Source: Nitrospirota bacterium (GTDB lineage: Bacteria; Nitrospinota; Nitrospinia; SZUA-224). Taken from it: a stretch of DNA of 43,242 nt. Of this stretch, positions 23,008-31,028 are shown one piece after another; position 1 is the first letter of the stretch; every line of letters begins with the position of its first letter. The translations under genes and the position numbers were made by a program. The notes beneath the pieces were generated by a model that saw only the letters and a program-made list of their open reading frames with translations, did no database searches and was not told the origin of the DNA. The stretch is from assembly GCA_003229375.1 (NCBI GenBank), contig QIDP01000059.1, positions 1 to 43,242 of the forward strand, read 5' to 3'.

Positions 23008-23858
23008 ATATAACCATTATCATCCCTGTTTATAATGAAGAGAGATCTATCGAAGATGTTATAAAGAAGATAAAGGAGCTCTATCCTGATTATGAGATAC
23101 TGGTTGTGAACGATGGCTCAACCGATAATACAGCGGATATCATAAAAAAGATGGGGGTAAGACTGGTCAATCATCCTTATAACATAGGTAATGGGGCCGC
23201 TGTAAAGACAGGGATAAGAAATGCAAGAGGAGAACGGATAGTACTGATGGATGGGGATGGACAACACAATCCAGAGGATATAGGGAGATTAATGAAATAT
23301 ATCCCTGAATATGATATGGTGATCGGGGCGAGAAAAAGAGGATCTATAAACAACTTGCACAGAGATATAGCAAATAAGATCTATAACAGATTTGCAAGTT
23401 ATATCGCACGATTCAGGATAGAGGATTTGACATCTGGTTTTAGGATAGTTAAAAGGAAGGAAATCTTAAGAATACTCTATTTATTACCCAATGGCTTCTC
23501 CTATCCTACTACCAGTACCCTTGCCTTTTTAAAGACAGGAAAGACGATTAAATATGTACCTGTTAAGGTAGAATCGAGAAGAGGAAAGAGTAAAATCAGA
23601 CTCTGTTCAGATGGACCAAGATTCCTGCTGACCATCATGAAGATAGCAACCCTTTTTTCCCCCTTCCGGGTCTTTATCCCGGTAAGTATTCTATCCTTTT
23701 TACTAGGATTAGGTCATTATTCTTATACCTTTTTAACACAACACAGGTTTACTAATATGTCAGCCTTGTTATTCACTACCAGTGTAATCATCTTTATGCT
23801 CGGATTGATCTCAGAACAGATTTCACAATTGAAATACAGCAGAATACATGAAGAATAA
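23004..23858 (+). CDS. Dpm1-like GT2, polyprenyl-phosphate glycosyltransferase
   Basis: 284 residues. 'TIIIPVYNEERSIEDVIKKI', 'VVNDGSTDNTADI', 'NIGNGAAVKTGIRNARGERIVLMDGDGQHNPEDI' (DXD region near 90-95) and 'EDLTSGFRIVKR' are characteristic of dolichol/undecaprenyl-phosphate mannosyl- or glucosyltransferases. Two C-terminal transmembrane helices (about 220-270) anchor it. Linked by ATGA to the GT39-like gene. Its end is 3 bp from the end of the convergent GT4 gene. Confidence 0.87.
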   Translation: MNITIIIPVYNEERSIEDVIKKIKELYPDYEILVVNDGSTDNTADIIKKMGVRLVNHPYNIGNGAAVKTGIRNARGERIVLMDGDGQHNPEDIGRLMKYIPEYDMVIGARKRGSINNLHRDIANKIYNRFASYIARFRIEDLTSGFRIVKRKEILRILYLLPNGFSYPTTSTLAFLKTGKTIKYVPVKVESRRGKSKIRLCSDGPRFLLTIMKIATLFSPFRVFIPVSILSFLLGLGHYSYTFLTQHRFTNMSALLFTTSVIIFMLGLISEQISQLKYSRIHEE

Positions 23859-23860
23859 AA

Positions 23861-25039
23861 TTACAACTCCTTATAATCTCTTGGCTGATTAACCTTCTCA
23901 TAAAGCTCTACTGTCTCTTCTGCCATCCTTTTAACTGAAAACCTTTTAACTGTCTCATAGCCATTTTCTATAAATTTCTCCCTGTATCTATTATCCTCTA
24001 CAAGGGTCTGAATCTTTTTTGATAGATCCTGGTGATCACCGGGTTTAACAAGAAATCCATTGAAGCCATCCTTTATGAATTCCCTGGTACCCCCTACATC
24101 ACCCCCTATCACTGGAATACCTGATGCCATAGATTCTAAAAAAACCAGTCCAAAACCTTCTATAAGGGACGGCATAACAAATATATCTACCTTTTTATAA
24201 AATCTCCTCACTTCTTTATTATCTTTTAATCCTAAAAAAAAGAAATTATCTGCTACATCCATCTCTTTACAAAACCTTTTTATCTTCTCCTCATTTGCAT
24301 CCTTTCCTATCACATAAACCGAAATATTTGAAAAAAGGTCTTTTATCTCTCTAATGGCTTTAATTAATACTGTTAAACCCTTTCTCTGAAAATTGCCTCC
24401 CACAAAAAGGATGGAGGGGCTGCCATCCAATCTCCTTAAATCTTCTTCATTATTTATAGTATAGTCAAAACTGATACCATAATTAATGACCTCAACATTT
24501 GAGAGATTATATACCCTTTGAAGGGATTCCTCTACATAAAAAGAATTTGCAATAATACAGGTCAACCTTTTCAGGGCCCTCTTCTCCATTACCTTTGTAA
24601 AATTATAAAATAACCACCTCTTAAACCAGTCTCTGTAATATTTCTTATAGGAAAGAGGATTCCACAAGGCCTCTATGGCATAATAGTCATGCATGGTTCC
24701 TATTACTGGAATATTTTGTAACTTACAAAACAGTGAGTTCCTGGCATCTGAAAAGTGGATAACATGAAAGGTCTCCTCTCTGACCAGTTCCTGCATCTTT
24801 TTATTAAAATAATAGGCTGTTAAAAACCAGTTTCCCAAGATAGGTTTGAACTTCATCTCAGGTATTTCAATAATCCTTACCAGGGGATGTATCTTTTCCT
24901 TAATAACCTTTGGGCACACCACTGTCACTTCATGGTTATTTTCAGCCAATGAATTGATAAGATTGGTAGCATATGTTCCAAGGCCACTCCAGAGATGACC
25001 ATATTGGGAAGTAATAATACATATCTTTATTAATTGCAT
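23861..25039 (-). CDS. GT4 glycosyltransferase
   Basis: 392 residues with two Rossmann-like domains of GT-B fold: N-terminal 'ITSQYGHLWSGLGTYATNLINSLAE', C-terminal 'SILFVGGNFQRKGLTVLIKAI' and the donor-site 'DIFVMPSLIEGFGLVFLESMASGIPVIGGDVGG' with the EX7E motif. Likely adds a sugar during O-antigen assembly. It is the last gene of the long minus-strand cluster. Confidence 0.87.
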   Translation of the reverse strand: MQLIKICIITSQYGHLWSGLGTYATNLINSLAENNHEVTVVCPKVIKEKIHPLVRIIEIPEMKFKPILGNWFLTAYYFNKKMQELVREETFHVIHFSDARNSLFCKLQNIPVIGTMHDYYAIEALWNPLSYKKYYRDWFKRWLFYNFTKVMEKRALKRLTCIIANSFYVEESLQRVYNLSNVEVINYGISFDYTINNEEDLRRLDGSPSILFVGGNFQRKGLTVLIKAIREIKDLFSNISVYVIGKDANEEKIKRFCKEMDVADNFFFLGLKDNKEVRRFYKKVDIFVMPSLIEGFGLVFLESMASGIPVIGGDVGGTREFIKDGFNGFLVKPGDHQDLSKKIQTLVEDNRYREKFIENGYETVKRFSVKRMAEETVELYEKVNQPRDYKEL

Positions 25040-25101
25040 AGATATAACAACCTAATTAGTGTCTGACCAAAAACTACCCATCTACTGCGTTGGTTCCTAT
25101 T

Positions 25102-26202
25102 CTAAGGGCTCTTAGATATTTTGGTTTTTGCGCTCAATTTGTGATTTAGTTTCTGATATAGTCCATAGCCCAAAATTCTTTTCAAAAGGGAAGGAAAACC
25201 ATAGAAATAGGTGGGAATACTAAAGACTGTGGGGGTAAAAAATATAGAACATTTTGAACAAAGAGGGAGGTCTACCACTTCTTTCTTTATATTCTTTGTT
25301 CTCAACAACTGTATTGGCTCATCATTCCAGATTTCAAGGATAGACTTTTCATTTATATTGCCAAGTTTGTATTCTCCATAAAAATCTTGACAGCATGGAA
25401 CCACCGTGCCATCCCATAAAATACTCATGGTAGTCCAAAGCCTTTGACAAGGATGATAAAATCTTTCATTCTTTTCATTTATCTCTATCTTCTTTACCTT
25501 TCCTAAACTATAAACCTTACTGGCAGCAACCTTCTCGTTACCCCAATTAAAGGCTTCGGTAATATCAAACTCATCAACTGGCAAGCCTCCAAATCTCTGC
25601 ATAAACTTTTTCTTTTTATCTTCAGAGAATCTCTTATCCTTTTGGACTATAGATTTGATTCTTACATAAGGATTTTTTCTCTTGAGCCTCTTTTTGGCCT
25701 CCAAAAAAACTAATATATTCTCAATAGTCTTGTCAAAAACTGCCTTTATTCTTATACTCTCATATGTCTCTTTATCATATCCATCAAAGGAAAAGGAAAT
25801 AAAATCCAAACCAGCTTCTATTAGGTTTCGTGCTAATTTTTCAGTCAAAAGGGTACCATTTGAATCGATTTCTGTCCGGACACCCTTTAACTTCATGTAT
25901 TCGACCATCTCAGCTATCTGAGGATGGAGTAAAGGCTCTCCCCCTTGAAGCAACTTACTTTCAAGCACAAAATCGCTAATCTCATCGATTATTTTCTTAA
26001 ATAACTCAAAGGATATAAAACCTTTCTTTGTATCCGGAGAAGCATAAGTAGTAGGACACATAGGACATATTAAATTACAGGCATTAGTAGGTTCAATCCA
26101 AAAGATACTCGGCGTGGATTTACAGATTACCCTTTTCCTAAGGTAATTGTAGTAGGAGTTAAGAACGTTTACGAAAAATGTAGTGTCTTTCTGCATTCCC
26201 AT
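25102..26202 (-). CDS. Radical SAM protein with SPASM-like C-terminus
   Basis: 366 residues. CNLICPMC (Cys42, 46, 49) binds the 4Fe-4S-SAM cluster; 'LLQGGEPLLHPQIAEMV' and 'ISFSFDGYDKETYESIR' complete the core. The C-terminal 'GTVVPCCQDFYGEYKLGNINEKSILEIWN' plus 'LPLCSKCS' is the SPASM/twitch auxiliary cluster region. Such enzymes in polysaccharide clusters may modify sugars, lipids or act on peptides. Substrate unknown. Confidence 0.87.
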   Translation of the reverse strand: MGMQKDTTFFVNVLNSYYNYLRKRVICKSTPSIFWIEPTNACNLICPMCPTTYASPDTKKGFISFELFKKIIDEISDFVLESKLLQGGEPLLHPQIAEMVEYMKLKGVRTEIDSNGTLLTEKLARNLIEAGLDFISFSFDGYDKETYESIRIKAVFDKTIENILVFLEAKKRLKRKNPYVRIKSIVQKDKRFSEDKKKKFMQRFGGLPVDEFDITEAFNWGNEKVAASKVYSLGKVKKIEINEKNERFYHPCQRLWTTMSILWDGTVVPCCQDFYGEYKLGNINEKSILEIWNDEPIQLLRTKNIKKEVVDLPLCSKCSIFFTPTVFSIPTYFYGFPSLLKRILGYGLYQKLNHKLSAKTKISKSP

Positions 26203-26516
26203 AAAATTATTCTATTATCTACTCTGTTACTTTGTTTCACTTTACACTTAGGGATAGGTCAGAGATAACTTGGCATTTTCGCATCTCATCTTCAAGGCCA
26301 TCTTTGGCCGATCCTCAATCACAAAATCCTCGATATAGCACTGCTATTACTGCAGTTTTGCTCAATCAGATCGACCAAATCTAACCTAAATCTGAGCGCG
26401 AAAAATGCCAAGTTATTTCTGACCCAGCCCTTACTCTCAACCTCCAAGAATTCAGAAGCCCAATTTTAAGCCTTTCTATGGATACTTTTCCCAACCCATT
26501 GAAACACCAAACTAAA
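26203..26516. other. Intergenic region with a MITE
   Basis: No gene. Most of the space is a roughly 180-bp inverted-repeat element (26251-26430). Confidence 0.7.
26251..26430. mobile_element. MITE family D (about 180 bp)
   Basis: Terminal inverted repeats of about 32 bp: left GGGATAGGTCAGAGATAACT-TGGCATTTTCGC, right GCGAAAAATGCCAAGTTATT-TCTGACCCAGCCC. The interior has no ORF. TTA flanks both ends but is too short to count as a target duplication. Confidence 0.8.
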
Positions 26517-27473
26517 TCATCTATTACGATAAGGGTTTTTTTGTCCAAACATGAATTCTATAAAGGTATTTATTTTTTGTAGAAGAACTACATTGTGGAT
26601 AGAGGTGAGTAAAATCGCGATCCATTTCTGTAGAATTTGCTTTGCCTCCATAGGGACGGCCATTCTTATCTCTTCCCTACCTTCGTCCCTGTAGCCATGC
26701 AGGGTTAGATACCACCCTAATGAGAGATGTCGTTTTGCAAGGGTTCTTTTTATCAGATAATCCTTCTTAAGACTTTTCCCATGCATATTTTCAAACTTCT
26801 CTATAACCTTCAATGCCCCCCTTTTCAACCTTAATAACTGCGAACTCATGTTGGCATCATGAACCCTTATAAGAGCCAATGGCTCGTCTATGAACTCAAA
26901 CTTAAAACCCGCAAAGGCTATCCTTAATAACAAATCCCAATCCCTATACCCCGGTAAAGTCTCATCAAAGCATCCTACTTTTTCAATACATACTCTCTTC
27001 ACCAAAACTGTATTTACCGGGATAAAATTATTCTGTAAGAGCTTCTCAAATATGTCCCCTGAATAATGTTTCATCTCTTTATCAATGAGTTTGTTTTTAT
27101 CGGAGTCTTTGAAATATCTACAATCTACATAGGTAGCACCTACGTCTTCTCTCGTCTTCTCCAGTGTTTCGACAGTTCTCTGCAGCATACTCTCTTTCCA
27201 GATGTCATCATCATCCAGAAAGGCTATATATGCTCCTTTAGAGCTCTCTATGCCTGTATTTAAGGCAGATGGAAGGCCGGAGTTTTTTTGGTAAATATAC
27301 CTGACTTTTTCCTTATACTTTTTCGCTGCATCCCTTGTGTCATCTGTAGAACCATCATCAACCACTATTATCTCAAAATCCTTATATGTCTGATTAAGAA
27401 CACTCTCTATGGCCTCAGGAAGGTAGTGGCTCCTGTTGTAGGTGGGGATTATAACGCTAACTAAGTTATCCAT
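26517..27473 (-). CDS. GT2 glycosyltransferase
   Basis: 318 residues, GT-A fold: 'VSVIIPTYNRSHYLPEAIESVL', 'IVVDDGSTDDTR', 'GAYIAFLDDDDIW' (DXD near 89-92), then 'PGYRDWDLLLRIA' acceptor-side region. The C-terminal 80 residues are helical and basic. Likely adds one sugar of the O-unit; sugar not identifiable. Confidence 0.85.
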   Translation of the reverse strand: MDNLVSVIIPTYNRSHYLPEAIESVLNQTYKDFEIIVVDDGSTDDTRDAAKKYKEKVRYIYQKNSGLPSALNTGIESSKGAYIAFLDDDDIWKESMLQRTVETLEKTREDVGATYVDCRYFKDSDKNKLIDKEMKHYSGDIFEKLLQNNFIPVNTVLVKRVCIEKVGCFDETLPGYRDWDLLLRIAFAGFKFEFIDEPLALIRVHDANMSSQLLRLKRGALKVIEKFENMHGKSLKKDYLIKRTLAKRHLSLGWYLTLHGYRDEGREEIRMAVPMEAKQILQKWIAILLTSIHNVVLLQKINTFIEFMFGQKNPYRNR

Positions 27474-27666
27474 ATTTTCTTTATTGATTGATACCTGGCG
27501 ATGAATCGCCGGTCTATTATCGAATGTTCCTATGGAACATTAAATTTTGGTTCTTCTCCCAATTTACCATAGAAACTGGGAGAAGAGCCAAAGTTTTATC
27601 TATTTTGCTAACGGGAGTGTTTTGCCTATTGACAAACGGAGGCCTTATAGGTGTTAGGCTTTTTTC
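27474..27666. other. Intergenic palindromes
   Basis: Contains GGCGATGAATCGCC (27498-27511), AATGTTCC-TAT-GGAACATT near 27525-27541 and a stem CTTCTCCCA...TGGGAGAAG near 27554-27586, all REP-like. No T-tract typical of a terminator. Confidence 0.5.
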
Positions 27667-28662
27667 TTACTTAATGTTTGCAACCGATAACCCAGCTTTG
27701 CAGATACCAACTTGTAATACTTTTTTTCCATAACCATAGACTCTGTTAGTTGCGTCATGCCACCGCGTTTCGATTTCGTCGAAACCTGCTTCTCGTATCA
27801 TTCGGTAGAGAGCTGATGGAGAGGGAATAAACCAGTTCCATCCTGAACGGTTCAACCTTTCCCTTGTCCCAGAGCCATATATTAGGCTTCCGTTGAATCT
27901 ACAAAATGGCTCTTCTCGGTTAATTCCTGCAGACTCAATAAGAATTATTCCACCAACTCTAAGCGAATTTAAAAGTATCCTCAAAGCTATAAGCGGATCG
28001 GACAAGTGATAAACTACCCCCGGAAAATATACGATATCGAATCGGTCATAGAATTCTTCTGAATTACAATCATAAATTGACATAGATTTAACGGTAACTT
28101 GATCTTCAATACCGAAGGATTTCGCCAGGAAGGATGACATTTCGGCATATTTTTTGACTTCTTCGATTGCAAACACCTTGCAGCCAAGTGAAGCCAAAAG
28201 CAAAGTCGTTCCCCCTGTCCAACAGCCGATATCAAAAACATCCTTGCTCTTAAAATCTTCGAGAGAAACAGGAAAGAGAGTAACAAAGTTCTCTATAAGG
28301 TTGATATGTCTATCACCCATTCTGCCTTCCAGTTTAAAGTCTCCAAAGTCGTGGTTGTGCCCCCAATGAAATTTGATTGTTAAGTCTCTCTGTCGATCTA
28401 ATTCGTGGTTTGAATAACCCTCAGATTGAGCATCTATTTCTCCAATCTTGAGGTGTATGTATTGAGTGAATTCTTTAGTGCTAATAGATTTCAAATTAGA
28501 TGTCTGAAAAATCATAAACCGTTTTCGCAGTTCGTCAGATATTTCCTTTACTTCATCTTCATTGGCGAGATGAGTTTTTGGGGATTGTAATCTTGCCCTG
28601 ACTTGATGCAATAGCTCTATAGGAGATGAGTTATAGAATTTGGAAATAATACGCTTTATCAT
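27667..28662 (-). CDS. Class I SAM-dependent methyltransferase (DUF1698/CmoB-like)
   Basis: 331 residues. SAM-binding motif I DIGCWTGG (144-151), 'VFAIEEV' acidic loop, 'DIVYFPGVVYHLSDPLIALRIL' and 'LIESAG' follow, resembling the DUF1698 / tRNA cmo5U family. In a polysaccharide cluster it more likely methylates a sugar or related group than tRNA. GGAGGC precedes ATG 28662. Substrate unknown. Confidence 0.8.
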   Translation of the reverse strand: MIKRIISKFYNSSPIELLHQVRARLQSPKTHLANEDEVKEISDELRKRFMIFQTSNLKSISTKEFTQYIHLKIGEIDAQSEGYSNHELDRQRDLTIKFHWGHNHDFGDFKLEGRMGDRHINLIENFVTLFPVSLEDFKSKDVFDIGCWTGGTTLLLASLGCKVFAIEEVKKYAEMSSFLAKSFGIEDQVTVKSMSIYDCNSEEFYDRFDIVYFPGVVYHLSDPLIALRILLNSLRVGGIILIESAGINREEPFCRFNGSLIYGSGTRERLNRSGWNWFIPSPSALYRMIREAGFDEIETRWHDATNRVYGYGKKVLQVGICKAGLSVANIK

Positions 28663-28717
28663 ATTCAGCCTCCGTTTTTATCTGCCTATCATAGAATAGA
28701 CTCTGCGTTGATCCTTT

Positions 28718-29518
28718 TTAGGTACATTGGTTTTTTGTCATAGAATACTGCATCTTTCTTTTTAATTTAATAAAGGGAAATATATACCTTTTTCTTAGGT
28801 AACCGGCATAATTCATTGCTTTAAAAAGTATAGAACTGTCAATATTGTTCCGTATTTCATATCCTTCCTTCAATGCATTGATAGCCTCTACAGAAGAAAT
28901 GCCAGTCTCCCTGAAATTAACTAAAACATCATAAATTTGAAGCGGTTCATACCTTGCACCGATCCTCAACCACATATCATAATCCATAGCATATTTATAC
29001 TTTAAGTCAAAAAGCCCTACTTCATCGAAAACCTCTCTCTTCACAAAGACTGCCGGATGGGGTATGATATTGACTTTCTTCAACAATCTATAATCATAAT
29101 TATATCTCTTTGGAAAGATAAGCCTTTTTCTAATCCTACCTTCTTCATCTACAAAATTAATATCCCCATAAAGCCATTTCTTATCAGGATTATCCTTAAA
29201 AAATCTGACAACCCTGGAAATAACCTCTGGCATATATGTATCATTAGAATGAAGATGGGCTATTATTTCTCCTTTCGATAGTCTAATCCCCTTATTCATT
29301 GCATCTGAAATTCCATGGTCAGGTGCAGAAATACATTTGAGCCTTTTCTCATACCTTCTAATTATTTCTAAAGTATCATCGGTAGACCCCCCATCAATAA
29401 CCGAGTATTCTATATTAGGATAATCTTGAGAGAACACGCTCTTGATCGTCTCCTCTATGTACCTTCCGCTATTAAAGGAGATAGTGATAATGGAAACCAA
29501 TGGCTGATTCTGCTGCAT
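28718..29518 (-). CDS. GT2 glycosyltransferase (WcaA/PssE-like)
   Basis: 266 residues. 'VSIITISFNSGRYIEETIKSVFSQDY', 'VIDGGSTDDTLEII', 'IAHLHSNDTY' (DXD equivalent SND) and 'PHPAVFVKREVFDEVGLFD' are characteristic of a GT2 subgroup common in O-antigen clusters. ATG 29518 has GGAGGT upstream, preferred to the in-frame ATG 29542. Confidence 0.85.
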   Translation of the reverse strand: MQQNQPLVSIITISFNSGRYIEETIKSVFSQDYPNIEYSVIDGGSTDDTLEIIRRYEKRLKCISAPDHGISDAMNKGIRLSKGEIIAHLHSNDTYMPEVISRVVRFFKDNPDKKWLYGDINFVDEEGRIRKRLIFPKRYNYDYRLLKKVNIIPHPAVFVKREVFDEVGLFDLKYKYAMDYDMWLRIGARYEPLQIYDVLVNFRETGISSVEAINALKEGYEIRNNIDSSILFKAMNYAGYLRKRYIFPFIKLKRKMQYSMTKNQCT

Positions 29519-29583
29519 TCTACCTCCAAACTTTAAAGACATCTCTTTAAAACTTGTCTAACTTATATTAAAAGGACGTACTA

Positions 29584-30648
29584 TCAACTCAACTCAAAAT
29601 ACTCAAATGTCTCCCTTAACCCTGCCAATAAGTTATACCTTGGTTCAAATCCTAATATCTTCCTTGCCTTGGAGATGTCTGAAAAGTTCCTTTTAACATC
29701 ACCGGGTCGAGGGCTTTCATATACGATATTTACTCTTTTACCTGTTTCTCTTTCAACCAGTTCTTTTACAACTTCTGCTATCTCATTGATAGAGGTTTCT
29801 CTATGTGTTGCAATCTGGAAGACTTCTCCACCTGTGTCAACCTTAATAGCAAGTACGATAGCATTTATGAGATCGCTGATGTAAAGAAAGTCACGGGTCT
29901 GTCTGCCATCTCCATATATCTGAAGGGTCTCTTCAGCGAGGGCCTGTTTAAGAAATTTTGCCACCACACTGTTTTTATGTTTTGACCTTAGCCCATAGAC
30001 ATTACCAAACCTGAGAGATACGGTTTTCAGGCCAAAGGTCCTGTAATACGCTGAACAGTAAGCTTCTCCTGCCAGTTTGCTGGCACCGTAAGGTGAAACC
30101 GGTCTTGGAACCTTCCCCTCATGTATAGGAGGCTCAACCTCACCTAAAGGTGCACCTGAGGAGGCAAAAATGAATTTTTGGACATTGTTTTGCCTTGAAG
30201 CCTCAAGCATGTTGAAGGTCCCGATGACATTTACCTCCATATCAAGTCTTGGGGTCTCTACTGATGGAGCAACTCCTGTGTTTGCTGCAAGGTGAACTAC
30301 AACTTTTACCCCTCTTGTTGCTTTCTCCGCAAATCCAGCATTGCGGATATCTTCAATTAGAAGCTCAACAGATGGGTGACTATTACTCTTAAAAATATAG
30401 TTAATCCTTTTGTCACAACATCTCTTTCTAAAATCGCCAAACTCAGATAAAACCAATTCTAACTCTTCTTTTGTCCCTACACTTAAGTCATCCATTATGC
30501 GAATTGTTTTGACCAATCTATTTCTAATTAAAGTTTCGACAAGGTTAACACCTATAAAACCACAACCTCCGGTTATCAATACGTGCTGAGGTGCTGGGGT
30601 GCTGAGGTGCAGGGGTGCAGGGGTGCAGGGGTGCTGAGGTGCAGTCAT
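29584..30648 (-). CDS. NAD-dependent sugar epimerase/dehydratase (extended SDR) with repeat-encoded N-terminus
   Basis: 354 residues. The Rossmann motif GGCGFIG begins near residue 27, 'HLAANTG' and the catalytic YGASK (Tyr-X3-Lys) follow, and the C-terminal 'RPGDVKRNFSDISKARKILGF' is typical of UDP-sugar 4-epimerases/dehydratases. Residues 2-22 (TAPQHPCTPAPLHLSTPAPQ) are a translation of the GTGCWGRG octamer array and not part of the SDR fold. The ATG at 30648 overlaps the stop of the four-helix-bundle gene (ATGA) and has GGGAG upstream, so this is the working start even though the native start seems lost. Product sugar unknown. Confidence 0.82.
   Translation of the reverse strand: MTAPQHPCTPAPLHLSTPAPQHVLITGGCGFIGVNLVETLIRNRLVKTIRIMDDLSVGTKEELELVLSEFGDFRKRCCDKRINYIFKSNSHPSVELLIEDIRNAGFAEKATRGVKVVVHLAANTGVAPSVETPRLDMEVNVIGTFNMLEASRQNNVQKFIFASSGAPLGEVEPPIHEGKVPRPVSPYGASKLAGEAYCSAYYRTFGLKTVSLRFGNVYGLRSKHKNSVVAKFLKQALAEETLQIYGDGRQTRDFLYISDLINAIVLAIKVDTGGEVFQIATHRETSINEIAEVVKELVERETGKRVNIVYESPRPGDVKRNFSDISKARKILGFEPRYNLLAGLRETFEYFELS
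30583..30644 (+). repeat. Octanucleotide array, downstream side of the four-helix-bundle gene
   Basis: Seven full 8-bp units of GTGCWGRG (GTGCTGAG, GTGCTGGG, GTGCAGGG variants) and a partial eighth. It encodes the N-terminal extension of the downstream epimerase and stops 1 bp before the ATGA junction. Its consensus on the plus strand matches the minus-strand consensus of the array at 31029-31100, so the two arrays are inverted. Confidence 0.9.
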
Positions 30649-31028
30649 TGGCGACTCCCTGGCATAAGCCATGGATCCGGATGGATGATCATGTTGACCA
30701 ACTTGCCGATGATGTGGTCATAAGTCTTGTACAATTCCTGGCCCGACTTCTTTGACAAATAGCTGCATTCAACCGAAAAGCGTATCCAAACTTGTGTCTC
30801 GGCCGCCTCGGCCTCAGCATCGTTCAATTTACTCACAAAAGCTGCCTTGTAGCGCCGTTTGCGCCATGCTTCGGAAATGTTTGAACAGACCGACCTCGAC
30901 GAGCGCCGCATCTGATCGGTGAGTGAGAAAGTCTCCTCCCGAGGAAATCCCCTCGAAATTTTAAAGATCCGCATCGCTGCTTTGAAGGCCAGTTGGTACA
31001 CATCCAGCTCTTCGTGACTTTGTATCAC
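30645..31028 (-). CDS. Four-helix-bundle protein (23S rRNA IVP / bAvd family)
   Basis: 127 residues, mostly amphipathic helix: 'HEELDVYQLAFKAAMRIFKISRGFPREETFSLTDQMRRSSRSVCSNISEAWRKRRY' is the family core, then two more helices. This family includes proteins encoded in 23S rRNA intervening sequences and the Avd accessory protein of diversity-generating retroelements; it is a pentameric barrel that may bind nucleic acid. No reverse transcriptase or variable-repeat pair is present. The GTG start (31028-31026) overlaps the upstream stop (GTGA) and the stop overlaps the next ATG (ATGA). Both flanks are octamer arrays. Cellular role unknown. Confidence 0.85.
   Translation of the reverse strand: MIQSHEELDVYQLAFKAAMRIFKISRGFPREETFSLTDQMRRSSRSVCSNISEAWRKRRYKAAFVSKLNDAEAEAAETQVWIRFSVECSYLSKKSGQELYKTYDHIIGKLVNMIIHPDPWLMPGSRQ

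Noticed and set aside
30645-31028. Diversity-generating retroelement (Avd homologue)
   Set aside because: No reverse transcriptase ORF and no template/variable repeat pair with adenine-directed differences is visible in the window.
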